Assembly (NCBI GenBank): GCA_963699495.1 | Contig: CAVOUB010000002.1 | Span: 164,689 to 228,688 of the forward strand | Source: JAIBJN01 sp963699495 | Lineage (GTDB): Bacteria > Actinomycetota > Thermoleophilia > Gaiellales > Gaiellaceae | Length of the DNA: 64,000 bases | Direction of reading: 5' to 3' | In this document: positions 43,035-51,888 of the stretch, in pieces | How positions within the stretch are numbered: the stretch's first letter is position 1 | Layout of the letters: every line of letters begins with the position of its first letter | The notes under the pieces: model-generated | The model's input: the letters and a program-made list of their open reading frames with translations, nothing else | Database searches by the model: none | Told to the model about the DNA's origin: nothing | Translations under genes and position numbers: made by a program

Positions 43035-43812
43035 GATCGGCGTCTTCGGGGGCTCGGGCTTCTACTCGTTCCTCGACGATGTCGAAGAGGTCGAGGTCGA
43101 GACGCCGTACGGGACACCCTCGGCGCCGTTCACCATCGGCGAGGTCGGCGGGCGTCGCGTCGCCTTCCTGCCGCGGCATGGGCTCGAGCACGAGCTGCCG
43201 CCGCACGCGATCCCGTACCGCGCGAACGTCTGGGCGATGAAGGAGCTCGGCGTCCGCCGGATCATCGGCCCCAACGCGTCCGGCGCGCTGAAGGCCGAGC
43301 TCCAGCTGGGCGAGTTCGTCGTCTGCGACCAGTTCGTCGACCGGACGAGCGGGCGCGAGGACACGTTCTACGACGGCCCCGAGACGACCCACGTCTCGGC
43401 CGCCGACCCGTACTGCCCCGACCTGAGGAGCCTCCTCGTGGATACCGCCCGTGACCTCGGGATCACCGTTCGCGACGGCGGCACCGTCGTCGTGATCCAG
43501 GGCCCGCGCTTCTCCAGCCGGGCCGAGTCGAGGTGGTTCCAGGACGCCGGCTGGGACACGATCAACATGACCGCCTACCCCGAGGGCTTCCTGGCCCGCG
43601 AGCTGGAGCTCTGCTACGCCAACATCTCAATGGTCACCGACCACGACGTCGGGGTCGAGGGCGCCGCGCCCGTTTCGCACGAGCAGGTCGTCACCGTCTT
43701 CAACGAGAACAACGCGCGCCTGCGCGAGCTCCTGTTCGCGGTCATCCCGAAGATTCCGCCGCAGCCGGAGGAGCATCTGTGCGCGACTGCTCTGCGCGGA
43801 GCCCGGTTCTAG
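43018..43812 (+). CDS. mtnP: S-methyl-5'-thioadenosine phosphorylase / purine phosphorylase family
   Basis: Phosphorolysis of methylthioadenosine (or related 6-oxopurine nucleosides) in methionine salvage. 264 residues: EIGVFGGSGFYSFL (phosphate loop), PRHGLEHELPPHAIPYRANV, GPNASGALKAEL, VIQGPRFSSRAESRWF, NMTAYPEGFLARELELCYANI. Whether it is strict MTAP or a hypoxanthine-type PNP cannot be decided by eye. GTG start inside the DUF1844 gene. Confidence 0.88.
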   Translation: MTPTAEIGVFGGSGFYSFLDDVEEVEVETPYGTPSAPFTIGEVGGRRVAFLPRHGLEHELPPHAIPYRANVWAMKELGVRRIIGPNASGALKAELQLGEFVVCDQFVDRTSGREDTFYDGPETTHVSAADPYCPDLRSLLVDTARDLGITVRDGGTVVVIQGPRFSSRAESRWFQDAGWDTINMTAYPEGFLARELELCYANISMVTDHDVGVEGAAPVSHEQVVTVFNENNARLRELLFAVIPKIPPQPEEHLCATALRGARF

Positions 43813-43842
43813 TGTGATAAAACTCCGCGCGGCCGTTTCCGG

Positions 43843-43878
43843 GCTGGGCCGAGGGGATCGAGCAGCATCCGGCCCAGC
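43843..43878 (+). promoter_or_regulatory. Hairpin in the hppA 5' region
   Basis: Perfect 8-bp arms GCTGGGCC / GGCCCAGC separated by 20 nt, between the mtnP stop and the hppA start. It may end the upstream transcript or shape the hppA leader. A TAGTGT box overlaps the mtnP stop. Confidence 0.4.
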
Positions 43879-43902
43879 GCAGCGGCCTGTTTCGTTGCAG
43901 CC

Positions 43903-45949
43903 GTGACCGACTTCTTCCAGAACCACACCGTCCTGTTCGCGCTCCTGTGCGCGCTCTTCGGGATCGGCGTCGGGCTCTACCTGACGTGGTGGATCCTCAA
44001 GCAGCCCGCCGGCTCCGAGCGCATGCGCGAGATCGCGCGCGCCGTCCAGGAGGGCGCTGCGGCGTACCTCCGCCGGCAGTACATGACGATCGGGATCGTC
44101 GCGATCGTCCCCTTCCTGCTGATCGGCTTCTACAACCAGCTCGGCTGGGGCACCGCGGTCGGCTTCCTGGTCGGCGCGACGTTCTCGGCGGCCGCGGGCT
44201 TCATCGGCATGAACGTCGCGGTGCGCGCGAACGTCCGCACGGCGGAAGCGGCCAAGCGGGGGCTCACCCCCGCCCTCAACGTCGCGTTCCGGGCCGGCTC
44301 GGTCACGGGCCTGCTCGTCGTCGGCCTCGGCCTCTTCGGCGTCGCCGGCTACTACGGCGTGCTCACGAGCTGGTTCGACGTCTCGCAGGAGGACGCGATC
44401 GACGACCTGATCGGCCTCGCCTTCGGCGGCTCGCTCATCTCGGTCTTCGCCCGGCTCGGCGGCGGCATCTACACGAAGGCCGCCGACGTCGGCGCCGACC
44501 TGGTCGGGAAGATCGAGGCCGGCATCCCCGAGGACGACCCGCGCAACCCGGCCGTGATCGCCGACAACGTCGGCGACAACGTCGGCGACTGCGCCGGGAT
44601 GGCGGCCGACCTCTTCGAGACCTACGCGGTCACCGCGGTCGCGGTGATGCTGCTCGGCACCGCCTTCCCGGCCGGCGGGCTCCCCCTCCTCCCGCTCGCG
44701 ATCGGAGGCGTCGCGATCCTCGCCTCCGCGATCGGCATCTGGTTCGCCCGCGTCGGCCGTGGCGGCTCGATCATGAACGCGCTCTACAAGGCTGTCGCCG
44801 TCGCCACGGTGCTCTCGGCGCTCGGCTTCATCCCGGTGATGATGGCCTTCGACGACGGTAAGCTTCAATTTCGGCCAGCTCTACATCTCGTCGCTCATCG
44901 GCCTGGCCATCACCTTCCTGCTCGTGGCCATCACCGAGTACTACACGGGCACGCGCTGGGGCCCGGTCAAGTCGATCGCGCGCTCGTCGCAGACCGGGCA
45001 CGCGACGAACATCATCGAGGGGCTCGCCGTCGGCATGCAGGCCACCGCGCTGCCGGTGATCGTGATCGCGATCGGGGTCGTCGCGGCCTACAAGGCTTCC
45101 GGCGACAGCCTCTACGGCATCGGCGTCGCCGTCATGGCGCAGCTCTCCATGACGGGCCTGATCGTCGCGCTGGATGCGTACGGGCCGGTGACGGACAATG
45201 CCGGCGGCATCGCCGAGATGGCCGATCTGGACGAGTCCGTGCGCGGCATCACCGACCCGCTCGACGCCGTCGGGAACACGACGAAGGCCGTCACGAAGGG
45301 CTACGCCATCGGCTCGGCCGGCCTCGCGGCCCTCATCCTCTTCGACGAGTACGCCCGCGGCCTCGCGGAGGAGGGCGTGCCGAGCCTGTTCGTCCTCACC
45401 AACCCGTGGGTGATCGCGGGCCTCTTCATCGGCGGGCTGATGCCGTTCCTCTTCGCCTCGCTGGCCATGCAGGCGGTCGGCCGGGTGGGCGGCCTGGTGG
45501 TGGACGAGGTGCGCCGCCAGTTCCGCGAGATCCCGGGGATCCTCGAGGGCACCGGGCGGCCGGACTACAGCCGCTGCGTCGACATCGTCACGAACGCGGC
45601 GATCAAGAAGATGCTCGTGCCCGCGCTCATTCCCGTCGTGATCCCGATCGTCGTCGGGATCATCAGCCCGGAGGCGCTCGGCGGGCTCCTGATCGGCACG
45701 ATCGTGACCGGGATCTTCCTCGCCATCTCCATGACCTCCGGCGGCGGCGCCTGGGACAACGCGAAGAAGCTGATCGAGGACGGCGCCTACGGCGGCAAGG
45801 GCTCGGAGGCCCACGCCGCGGCCGTCACCGGCGACACCGTCGGCGATCCCTGCAAGGACACGGCCGGCCCGGCGATCAACCCGATGATCAAGATCGCCAA
45901 CATCGTCGCCATCCTGATCATCCCGATCATCGCCTCGATCCACGGCTAG
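43903..45949 (+). CDS. hppA: Membrane H+-translocating pyrophosphatase, K+-independent type (one frameshift)
   Basis: Couples pyrophosphate hydrolysis to proton export. About 16 membrane spans, roughly 680 residues. Active-site segments DVGADLVGKIE, DDPRNPAVIADNVGDNVGD, TDNAGGIAEMA and GDTVGDPCKDTAGPAINP. The segment GNTTKAVTKGYAIGSAGLA has Lys where K+-dependent enzymes have Ala, which marks the K+-independent class. One extra base near 44868 breaks the frame; removing it joins FDDGKL to NFGQLYISSLIGL. GTG start after an unusual leader of about 80 nt without an obvious Shine-Dalgarno. Confidence 0.95.
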
Positions 45950-45970
45950 CGCCGTGGCTCTCGCCTCCGG

Positions 45971-46198
45971 CTAGGCGGAGCGGCGGCGGCGGACCTGCGG
46001 GCCCTGGGAGCCGAGCGCCGCGTAGGCGAGCGCCTGCAGCGCCTCGTTGAGGCTTCCGAGCTCCGCCACGATGCGCTGCAGCTGGTCGTTCGTGTCGAGG
46101 CGCCGGTTGAGCGCGTGCACCTCGTCGCAGAGGCGGTCGAGCCGCTCGAGGATCGCATCGAGCTGGCGGTCGTCGAGGTGCTTCCCGTCAGACGCCAT
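45971..46198 (-). CDS. Small coiled-coil protein of unknown function
   Basis: 75 residues, mostly heptad-like helix (DAILERLDRLCDEVHALNRR, QLQRIVAELGSLNEALQAL) with a basic tail RRRRSA. Family not recognised. Its ATG overlaps the stop of the HAD-like gene by 11 nt, so it is the last gene of the VanZ - HAD - coiled-coil operon. Confidence 0.55.
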   Translation of the reverse strand: MASDGKHLDDRQLDAILERLDRLCDEVHALNRRLDTNDQLQRIVAELGSLNEALQALAYAALGSQGPQVRRRRSA

Positions 46199-46670
46199 CT
46201 GAGCTGATCTTAACCAGCTCCGCGAGGGTCCCGGCAACCTCCACCTCGCCTCCGAGGCTTGCCACGAGCCGCTCGCGGGCGCCGGCACCGGTCTCCAGCG
46301 CGTCGACGCGCCGCTCGGCGCCCAGGTGGGCCAGGGCGGTCCGCGCCAGCGGCTCGGGCGCATCGGTGTAGACGCCGACCCTGACCCCGGCCGCGCTCAG
46401 CGTGCGGAGCGCGCCCAGCGCGTCGGCGCTCGGGCGCAGGTAGACGGGAGCGCGATCCTCGGCGAAGCGCTCGAGTGCGACACGCCAGTCCCCGACGCCG
46501 GCCTCGGCCCAGCGGTCGAGCTCCTTCGCGGCCGCGGCACGGTCGTCCGGGAGCGTGTCCGGGTCGAGGGGCGTGATCGAGGCGAAGCGCCGCGCCGTGT
46601 CGGCGAGGAAGTCGCGCCAGAGCGTCCGCGTGTCTCCGAGCGCGTCGAGGTCGACCGCGACCGCCTTCAC
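46188..46670 (-). CDS. HAD-like protein
   Basis: 160 residues from GTG at 46670: VKAVAVDLDALGDTR has the D-x-D nucleophile motif and GVRVGVYTDAPEPLA the Thr of motif II. A clear motif IV acidic pair is not visible, so phosphatase activity is uncertain. Overlaps the VanZ gene by 4 nt (GTGA). Confidence 0.7.
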   Translation of the reverse strand: MKAVAVDLDALGDTRTLWRDFLADTARRFASITPLDPDTLPDDRAAAAKELDRWAEAGVGDWRVALERFAEDRAPVYLRPSADALGALRTLSAAGVRVGVYTDAPEPLARTALAHLGAERRVDALETGAGARERLVASLGGEVEVAGTLAELVKISSDGV

Positions 46671-47014
46671 GGCCGCGAGCCCACCCAGCGCGCGTAGAGC
46701 AAGACGCCGGCGACCACGCCGACCGTGTCGATCAGCCAGTCGACGGGTGATCCGTGCCGCCCGGACACGAAGGCCTGGTGCACCTCGTCGGTCACCGCAT
46801 AGGCAGAGCCGGCGAGGATGGCGAGCGGCTCCCGCCGGAGGGCGCGGAAGAGAAGGGCGCCGAGCACGGCGTACTCCGCGGCGTGGGCGAGCTTCCGCAG
46901 CACGACGTCCCAGGTCCCCAGCCCGGTGCCGAGGCCGGAGATCGACGAGAGCGCGAAGATCAGGGCCGCCCAGAGGACGACCGGGAGCCAGAGGCTGAGA
47001 CGGCCCGCGACCAC
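46667..47014 (-). CDS. VanZ-like membrane protein
   Basis: 115 residues, four hydrophobic segments, with the family core LAHAAEYAVLGALLFRAL and AYAVTDEVHQAFVSGRHGSPVDWLIDTVG. VanZ-like proteins are common outside glycopeptide resistance and their general role is unclear. GTG start 9 nt after TAGGCT; divergent from the cobalamin riboswitch operon. Confidence 0.88.
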   Translation of the reverse strand: MVAGRLSLWLPVVLWAALIFALSSISGLGTGLGTWDVVLRKLAHAAEYAVLGALLFRALRREPLAILAGSAYAVTDEVHQAFVSGRHGSPVDWLIDTVGVVAGVLLYARWVGSRP

Positions 47015-47038
47015 GAGACCGCCAGCCTAACCAAGCGA

Positions 47039-47044
47039 TATGCT
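47039..47044 (+). promoter_or_regulatory. -10 box of the cobalamin-transport operon
   Basis: TATGCT placed about 15 nt before the riboswitch P1 stem, giving a transcript that starts just ahead of the aptamer. No convincing -35. Confidence 0.45.
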
Positions 47045-47059
47045 CGGACCGACAAGAAA

Positions 47060-47204
47060 GGCGAGCGGCTAAGGGAAGCCGGTGCGAGTCCGGCACGGTC
47101 CCGCCGCTGTGAGGGGAGACGCTCCTTCGCCGAGATGCCACTGGCCTGCGAGCTGGGAAGGCGGCGAAGGGGGGAGCCCCGAGTCAGAAGACCTGACGCT
47201 CGCC
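47060..47204 (+). promoter_or_regulatory. Cobalamin riboswitch
   Basis: Classic B12 aptamer landmarks in order: P1 arm GGCGAGCG (47060-47067), AAGGGAAGCCGGTGCGAGTC, CGGTCCCGCCGCTGTGA, GCCACTGG, GGGAAGGCGGCGAAGG, and the B12 box GAGTCAGAAGACCTG, closing with CGCTCGCC (47197-47204), complementary to the first arm. The downstream gene starts at 47236 with a strong AAGGAGG, so control is probably translational: cobalamin binding would hide the ribosome site. It regulates the B12 ABC transporter that follows. Confidence 0.95.
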
Positions 47205-47235
47205 GAGACCCGTTCCCCTCGCGGAAGGAGGAAAC

Positions 47236-49227
47236 GTGCGCCACCGTCCTCTCGCAGCCCTCCTGGCTGTCCTGCTCGCCCTCGGCCTGGTCGCGTGCGC
47301 CGGAGACGACGACGATACGACCGCCGCCCCGCCGGCCACGTCGTCCGCCGTCGCCGACACCACGCCGGAGCTGCCGGCCTTCCCGGTTACCGTCGCCGCC
47401 GACAACGGCTCGGTCACGCTGGAGGAGCAGCCCGACGAGATCGTCTCCCTCTCGGCGACCGCCACCGAGTCGCTCTTCGCGATCGGCGCCGGCGACCAGG
47501 TGATCGCCGTGGACGAACAGTCCAACTATCCGGCGGAGGCGCCCGTCACCGACCTCTCGGGCTTCCAGCCGAACGTCGAGGCGATCGCGGGCTACGAGCC
47601 CGACCTCGTCATCGCAGCGTACGACCCGGGCGGGCTCGTCGACGGCCTGGAGAAGCTCGACATCCCGGTGCTGCTCCAGGACGCTCCCCCGGACCTCCAG
47701 GGCGCCTACGAGCAGATCGAGACGCTCGGCCAGGCGACCGGACATGTCGACGAGGCCGCGAACGTCGTGGAGTCCATGCAAGCGGAGCTCTCGGAGCTGG
47801 CGGAGGCGGCCGGTGGGGGCGGTGCGACCGTCTACCACGAGCTCGGGCCCGACTTCTACTCGGTCACTTCGGAGACGTTCATCGGCAGCGTCTACGCGCT
47901 CCTCGGACTCACGAACATCGCCGACGAGGCGCCGGCTGGGGCCGCCGGCGGCTACCCGCAGCTCACGGCGGAGTTCATCGTCGACGCGAACCCGGACCTG
48001 ATCGTCCTCGCCGACACGAAGTGCTGCGAGCAGACCGCCGCCACGGTGGCGAAGCGTCCGGGCTGGAAGCAGATCGACGCGGTCACGCAGGGCAACATCG
48101 TCGAGGCCGACGACGACATCGCGTCGCGCTGGGGCCCGCGAACCGTGGACTTCGCCGCGCTCGATCGCGCAGTCGCTGTCGGGGCCGGGGGAAAGGTAGT
48201 GCCGCGCGCCGTCTCCGTGGGCTGGGCCCTGACGGCCGCCGCGTTCGTCGTCGTCGCGACATTGCTCGGGCTCGCGCTCGGGCCGGTCGACCTCGGTATC
48301 GGTGCGGTCACGCGCGAGGTGCTGAGCCACGTCCCGTTTCTCGGGGTGGAGTCGCCGTTCTCGGACACCCAGGACGCCATCCTCTGGGAGCTGCGCGCTC
48401 CCCGGGTGGCGCTCGGCCTCCTCGTCGGCGCCATGCTCGCCTCCGCAGGCGGCGCGTACCAGGGGGTCTTCCGGAACCCGCTCGCCGACCCCTACCTCCT
48501 GGGGGCGGCGGCCGGCGCCGGCCTCGGCGCGACGGTCGTCATCGCCTACGACCTGGGCGGTGACGGCGGCCTCGACCTGCGGCCGATCGCCGCGTTCGCG
48601 GGCGCGACGCTCGGCGTCGCCGTCGCCTACCTGCTCGGCCGTTCGGCCGGCGGGCGCGGGACGACGACGTTGATCCTGGCCGGCGTGACCGTTGCCGCGT
48701 TCTTCACCGCCCTGCAGACGTTCGTGCAGCAGCGGCACGCGGAGACGGTGCAGGAGGTCTACAGCTGGATCCTCGGCCAGCTCGAGACCTCCGGGTGGAC
48801 CGACGTCCTCATCGTCCTCCCGTACGTCGTCCTGAGCTCGGCGGTCCTGCTCTGGCACCGGCGGCTCCTGGACGTCCTCGCGGTCGGGGACGACGAGGCG
48901 GCCAGCCTCGGCGTCCCCGTGACGCGCGTGCGCCTGCTCGTCGTGGTGGCGGCGACCCTCGGGACTGCGGCGGCGGTCGCATTCAGCGGGCTGATCGCGT
49001 TCGTGGGGATCATCGTCCCGCACGCCATCCGGCTCATGGTGGGCACGAGCTACCGCGCCGTCCTCCCGCTCTCGCTCGTGTTCGGCGCGGGGTTCCTCGT
49101 CCTCATGGATCTCGTGTCCCGGACCGTGATCGCCCCGGCGCAGCTTCCGATCGGCGTCGTCACCGCGTTCCTCGGCGCACCGTTCTTCGCGGTCGTCCTG
49201 CGCACGACCCGGACGGTGGGGCCGTGA
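47236..49227 (+). CDS. Cobalamin ABC transporter: binding lipoprotein and permease in one frame (BtuF-BtuC)
   Basis: Residues 1-315 are a BtuF-like solute-binding lipoprotein (lipobox LGLVACAGD; VSLSATATESLFAIGAG; DLSGFQPNVEAIAGYEPDLV). Residues 325-663 are a complete BtuC-type permease (LWELRAPRVALGLLVGAML, NPLADPYLLG, GTTTLILAGVTVAAFFTAL, VPHAIRLMVG). Either a true fusion or an artefact: GTG at 48200 has GGGGGAAAG in front, and the other frame stops with TAG overlapping it (TAGTG) if one base upstream is extra. GTG start 47236 with AAGGAGG. Riboswitch context fixes the substrate as a corrinoid. Confidence 0.88.
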   Translation: MRHRPLAALLAVLLALGLVACAGDDDDTTAAPPATSSAVADTTPELPAFPVTVAADNGSVTLEEQPDEIVSLSATATESLFAIGAGDQVIAVDEQSNYPAEAPVTDLSGFQPNVEAIAGYEPDLVIAAYDPGGLVDGLEKLDIPVLLQDAPPDLQGAYEQIETLGQATGHVDEAANVVESMQAELSELAEAAGGGGATVYHELGPDFYSVTSETFIGSVYALLGLTNIADEAPAGAAGGYPQLTAEFIVDANPDLIVLADTKCCEQTAATVAKRPGWKQIDAVTQGNIVEADDDIASRWGPRTVDFAALDRAVAVGAGGKVVPRAVSVGWALTAAAFVVVATLLGLALGPVDLGIGAVTREVLSHVPFLGVESPFSDTQDAILWELRAPRVALGLLVGAMLASAGGAYQGVFRNPLADPYLLGAAAGAGLGATVVIAYDLGGDGGLDLRPIAAFAGATLGVAVAYLLGRSAGGRGTTTLILAGVTVAAFFTALQTFVQQRHAETVQEVYSWILGQLETSGWTDVLIVLPYVVLSSAVLLWHRRLLDVLAVGDDEAASLGVPVTRVRLLVVVAATLGTAAAVAFSGLIAFVGIIVPHAIRLMVGTSYRAVLPLSLVFGAGFLVLMDLVSRTVIAPAQLPIGVVTAFLGAPFFAVVLRTTRTVGP

Positions 49228-50021
49228 CGCTCAACCTCCGAGGAGTCGGCGTCACCCTCGACGGCGTCCAGGTCGTGGACGGGCTCGGCTTCTCGTTGGA
49301 GGAGGGTGAATGGCTGGGGCTGATCGGCCCGAACGGCGCCGGGAAGACGACCCTGCTCCGCGCGGTCGCAGGCCTCGTGCCGTACGCCGGGTCGATTCAG
49401 GTCCAGGGAGCCGAGGTGTCGTCGCTGGGCCGTCGCGCCACCGCCCGGCGGGTTGCGGTCGTGCCGCAGATCCCCGTGATCCCGCCGGACGCGAGCGTGC
49501 TCGAGTACGTCGTGCTCGGGCGGACGCCGCACCTCGGCTACGCGGGGAGCCCGGGCCCGCGCGACGTCGCCGCCGCCCGCTCGGCGCTGGCCCGGCTGGA
49601 CGGGGCGCACCTGGTCGACCGCCGACTCGGCTCGCTGAGCGGTGGCGAGCGCCAGCGCGCCGTGCTGGCGCGCGCCGTGGCGCAGGACGCGTCGCTCCTT
49701 CTCCTCGACGAGCCCACGAGCGCCCTGGACGTGGGCGCGCAGCAGCAGGTGCTCGAGCTGGTGGCCTCACTCCGCGCCCGGGGAGGCCTGACCGTCCTGA
49801 GCGCGATGCACGACCTCACCCACGCGGGCCAGTACGCGGACCGGCTCCTGCTCATGGACGGCGGCCGTGAGCAGGCGAGCGGGCCGCCCCACGAGGTCCT
49901 GACCGAGCAGCTGATCGCGCGCCACTTCGGCGCCTCGGTGCGGGTCGTCACCGATGAGGGCGCAGGCATCGCCGTCGTCCCCCTGCGGCCGCAGGTCGAG
50001 GCCGAGCAGCCCGTGTCCTGA
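49224..50021 (+). CDS. btuD: Cobalamin ABC transporter ATP-binding protein
   Basis: 265 residues. Walker A GPNGAGKTTLL, signature LSGGERQRAVLARAV, Walker B LLLLDEPTSALD, switch His in SAMHDLTHA. FecE/BtuD-type ATPase. GTG start overlaps the permease stop (GTGA). Completes the riboswitch-controlled B12 importer. Confidence 0.94.
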   Translation: MTLNLRGVGVTLDGVQVVDGLGFSLEEGEWLGLIGPNGAGKTTLLRAVAGLVPYAGSIQVQGAEVSSLGRRATARRVAVVPQIPVIPPDASVLEYVVLGRTPHLGYAGSPGPRDVAAARSALARLDGAHLVDRRLGSLSGGERQRAVLARAVAQDASLLLLDEPTSALDVGAQQQVLELVASLRARGGLTVLSAMHDLTHAGQYADRLLLMDGGREQASGPPHEVLTEQLIARHFGASVRVVTDEGAGIAVVPLRPQVEAEQPVS

Positions 50022-50112
50022 CTCTACCGCGACTGGATGGAGAGGCCCGCCGGCGTCAGCATCGTCGACTGGCACCACGGGTCTGCGGTCGTGCCCCTCG
50101 TCAACGCCGTCC

Positions 50113-50118
50113 TATACT
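50113..50118 (+). promoter_or_regulatory. -10 box of the CinA-like gene (leaderless)
   Basis: TATACT, 7 nt before the ATG at 50126. Confidence 0.55.
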
Positions 50119-50125
50119 CGCGCGG

Positions 50126-50854
50126 ATGACCCTCCGGGCGACCGCAGTCGTGCTCACGGTGGGCAACGAGATCGTCTTCGGCGACGTCGAGAACACGAAC
50201 GCGTCCTGGCTCGCCCGCCGGCTGGCCGAGCTCGGGCTGGAGGTTCGCCTCCTGGCCGCCGTCCGCGACTCGGTGGAGGAGGTCGCCGAGTTCCTGCGGG
50301 CCGAGATGGGCCGCGCGACCGTCGTCATCGTCACCGGCGGGCTCGGCGGGACGCCTGACGACCTGACACGCGAGGCGGTGGCCAAGGCGTTCGAGGTCTC
50401 GACCGAGGAGATCCCCGAGCTCGCCGAGTCGCTGCGGGAGAGGTTCGACGCGCGCGGCCTCGGCGACTACGCAGCCCGCTGGGCGCGCATCCCGAAGGGC
50501 GCCGCACCGCTCACGAACCCGCTCGGCGGCGCGCCGGGGTTCGTGCTCGGCAACGTCCACGTCCTGCCGGGTCTGCCGCGGGAGATGGAGGCGATGTTCG
50601 AGACGCTGGCCGACCGCTTCCGGGGCGAGCCGATCGGCGCCTGGCGCCGTCGCTACGCGACCGGAGAGGGGCAGATCGTCTCGGTGCTCGAAGAGGCGAC
50701 CCAGCGCCATCCGGCCGTGACCGTCGGCAGCTACCCGTCGTTCCTGGACACGGGCCCGGAGGTCGAGGTCGTGCTCAAGTCCGCCGACCCCGAAGCGCTC
50801 GGGGAGGCGGCCGCCTGGGTCGAGGCAGCGCTCGAGGAACGGATGGGGAGGTGA
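50126..50854 (+). CDS. CinA-N / molybdopterin-binding-domain protein
   Basis: 242 residues: AVVLTVGNEIVFGDVENTNASWLARRLAELG and VIVTGGLGGTPDDLTREAVAKAF are the MoaB/CinA-N hallmarks, then LPGLPREMEAMF. It lacks the C-terminal nicotinamide-nucleotide amidase domain of full CinA, so it is a stand-alone member of the family, whose pyrophosphatase-type activity is known in some relatives. Two nt before the M55 gene. Confidence 0.85.
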   Translation: MTLRATAVVLTVGNEIVFGDVENTNASWLARRLAELGLEVRLLAAVRDSVEEVAEFLRAEMGRATVVIVTGGLGGTPDDLTREAVAKAFEVSTEEIPELAESLRERFDARGLGDYAARWARIPKGAAPLTNPLGGAPGFVLGNVHVLPGLPREMEAMFETLADRFRGEPIGAWRRRYATGEGQIVSVLEEATQRHPAVTVGSYPSFLDTGPEVEVVLKSADPEALGEAAAWVEAALEERMGR

Positions 50855-50855
50855 G

Positions 50856-51665
50856 ATGAGGGTCTTCGTGGTCAGCGACATGGAGGGCGTGTCGGGGGTC
50901 GTCAAATGGGAGCAGGTGGAGGGCGGCGAGCCGCTCTACGAGGAGGCGCGCAAGCTCTACACCGAGGAGATCAACGCCGCGGTTCGGGGCGCGAAGGCGG
51001 CCGGGGCGACGGAGATCGTCGTCATGGACTGCCACGGGGCCGGCAAGGGCTGGACGTTCAACTCCCTCGTCCCCGAGCTGCTCGACCCCGACTGCGAGTG
51101 GGTCGTCCAGGACGAGTGGACGGAATACACCGAGTTCCTCGAGCAGGGCTGCGACGCCGCCCTCTTCATCGCGATGCATGCGAAGGCCGGCACCGACCGG
51201 GCCGTCATGAGCCACACGATCTCGGGTCGCGACTTCCGCGACCTGCGCTTCAACGGCGTCTCCGTCGGCGAGACGGGCATCAACGCCGCCCTCTGCGGGA
51301 CCTGGGGCTGCCCGGTCGTGCTCGTTACCGGCGACGACGTCGCCTGCCGGGAGGCAACCGATCTGCTCGGGCCCGAGCTCGTCACCGTCGCCGTCAAGCG
51401 GGGCCTCGGTCGCCACAGCGCGCGCAACCTGCCGCCCGTTCGCGCCCGCGCCCTGATCGAGTCGGCGGCGAAGGAGGCGGTCGAGAAGCGTGTGACCGTC
51501 GCTCCCTACGATCCGGGCAACCCCTGCGAGATCGTGGCCGTCTTCACCTCCCCCGACCTCGCCGCCCGGCATCGCTTCCGCCACGGTGTCGAGCTCGTCG
51601 ACCCGGTCACCATCGCCTCGCGGGCCGAAGACTGGTGGACCGCCTGGCGCCAGTTCTTCTTCTAG
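50856..51665 (+). CDS. M55-family (DppA-like) D-aminopeptidase
   Basis: 269 residues. VVSDMEGVSGVVKWEQ contains the zinc-binding Asp/Glu of M55; VMDCHGAGKGW and AMHAKAG carry the His ligands; SVGETGINAALCG and GDDVACREA are typical. Releases D-amino acids such as D-Ala from short peptides, likely in cell-wall recycling. Strong Shine-Dalgarno GGAGGTGAG before ATG. Confidence 0.92.
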   Translation: MRVFVVSDMEGVSGVVKWEQVEGGEPLYEEARKLYTEEINAAVRGAKAAGATEIVVMDCHGAGKGWTFNSLVPELLDPDCEWVVQDEWTEYTEFLEQGCDAALFIAMHAKAGTDRAVMSHTISGRDFRDLRFNGVSVGETGINAALCGTWGCPVVLVTGDDVACREATDLLGPELVTVAVKRGLGRHSARNLPPVRARALIESAAKEAVEKRVTVAPYDPGNPCEIVAVFTSPDLAARHRFRHGVELVDPVTIASRAEDWWTAWRQFFF

Positions 51666-51681
51666 GGCCACGTCCCCCGCA

Positions 51682-51712
51682 GCCACGTCAGGGGTCAGAC
51701 CCCTGACGTGGC
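51682..51712. repeat. Dispersed palindromic repeat, copy C
   Basis: Perfect 14-bp arms (GCCACGTCAGGGGT and complement) around CAG. Same family as the copies near 4 kb but with CAG rather than CTG on the plus strand, so inserted in the opposite orientation. A truncated half copy (GGCCACGTCCCCC) precedes it at about 51666. Confidence 0.88.
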
Positions 51713-51794
51713 CCGAGAGGACACGACCGGCGGCAAAGTCACTGCACGCAGCGACAAGGCGTGTCGCCGGCCTCCACGGGGCCGGGGGCGAAAG

Positions 51795-51827
51795 GGCCAC
51801 GCCCGGGGTCAGACCCCGGGCGTGGCC
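51795..51827. repeat. Dispersed palindromic repeat, copy D
   Basis: Perfect 15-bp arms (GGCCACGCCCGGGGT and complement) around CAG, 113 nt after copy C. The segment 51666-51888 holds these two palindromes and the pcrA -10 and no gene. Confidence 0.88.
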
Positions 51828-51875
51828 GTCCGAGACACGTCCACGGACGCCTGCGGAGACGGCGGCGCAGGCGGA

Positions 51876-51881
51876 TACCAT
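51876..51881 (+). promoter_or_regulatory. -10 box of pcrA (leaderless)
   Basis: TACCAT, 7 nt before the ATG at 51889; it decides the start among several in-frame possibilities that would otherwise run back through the palindromes. Confidence 0.5.
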
Positions 51882-51888
51882 CGACGCG

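Noticed and set aside
51586..51888. N-terminal extension of PcrA through the palindromes
   Set aside because: Homology begins at the ATG at 51889, which has a -10 box 7 nt upstream; the extension encodes the repeats.
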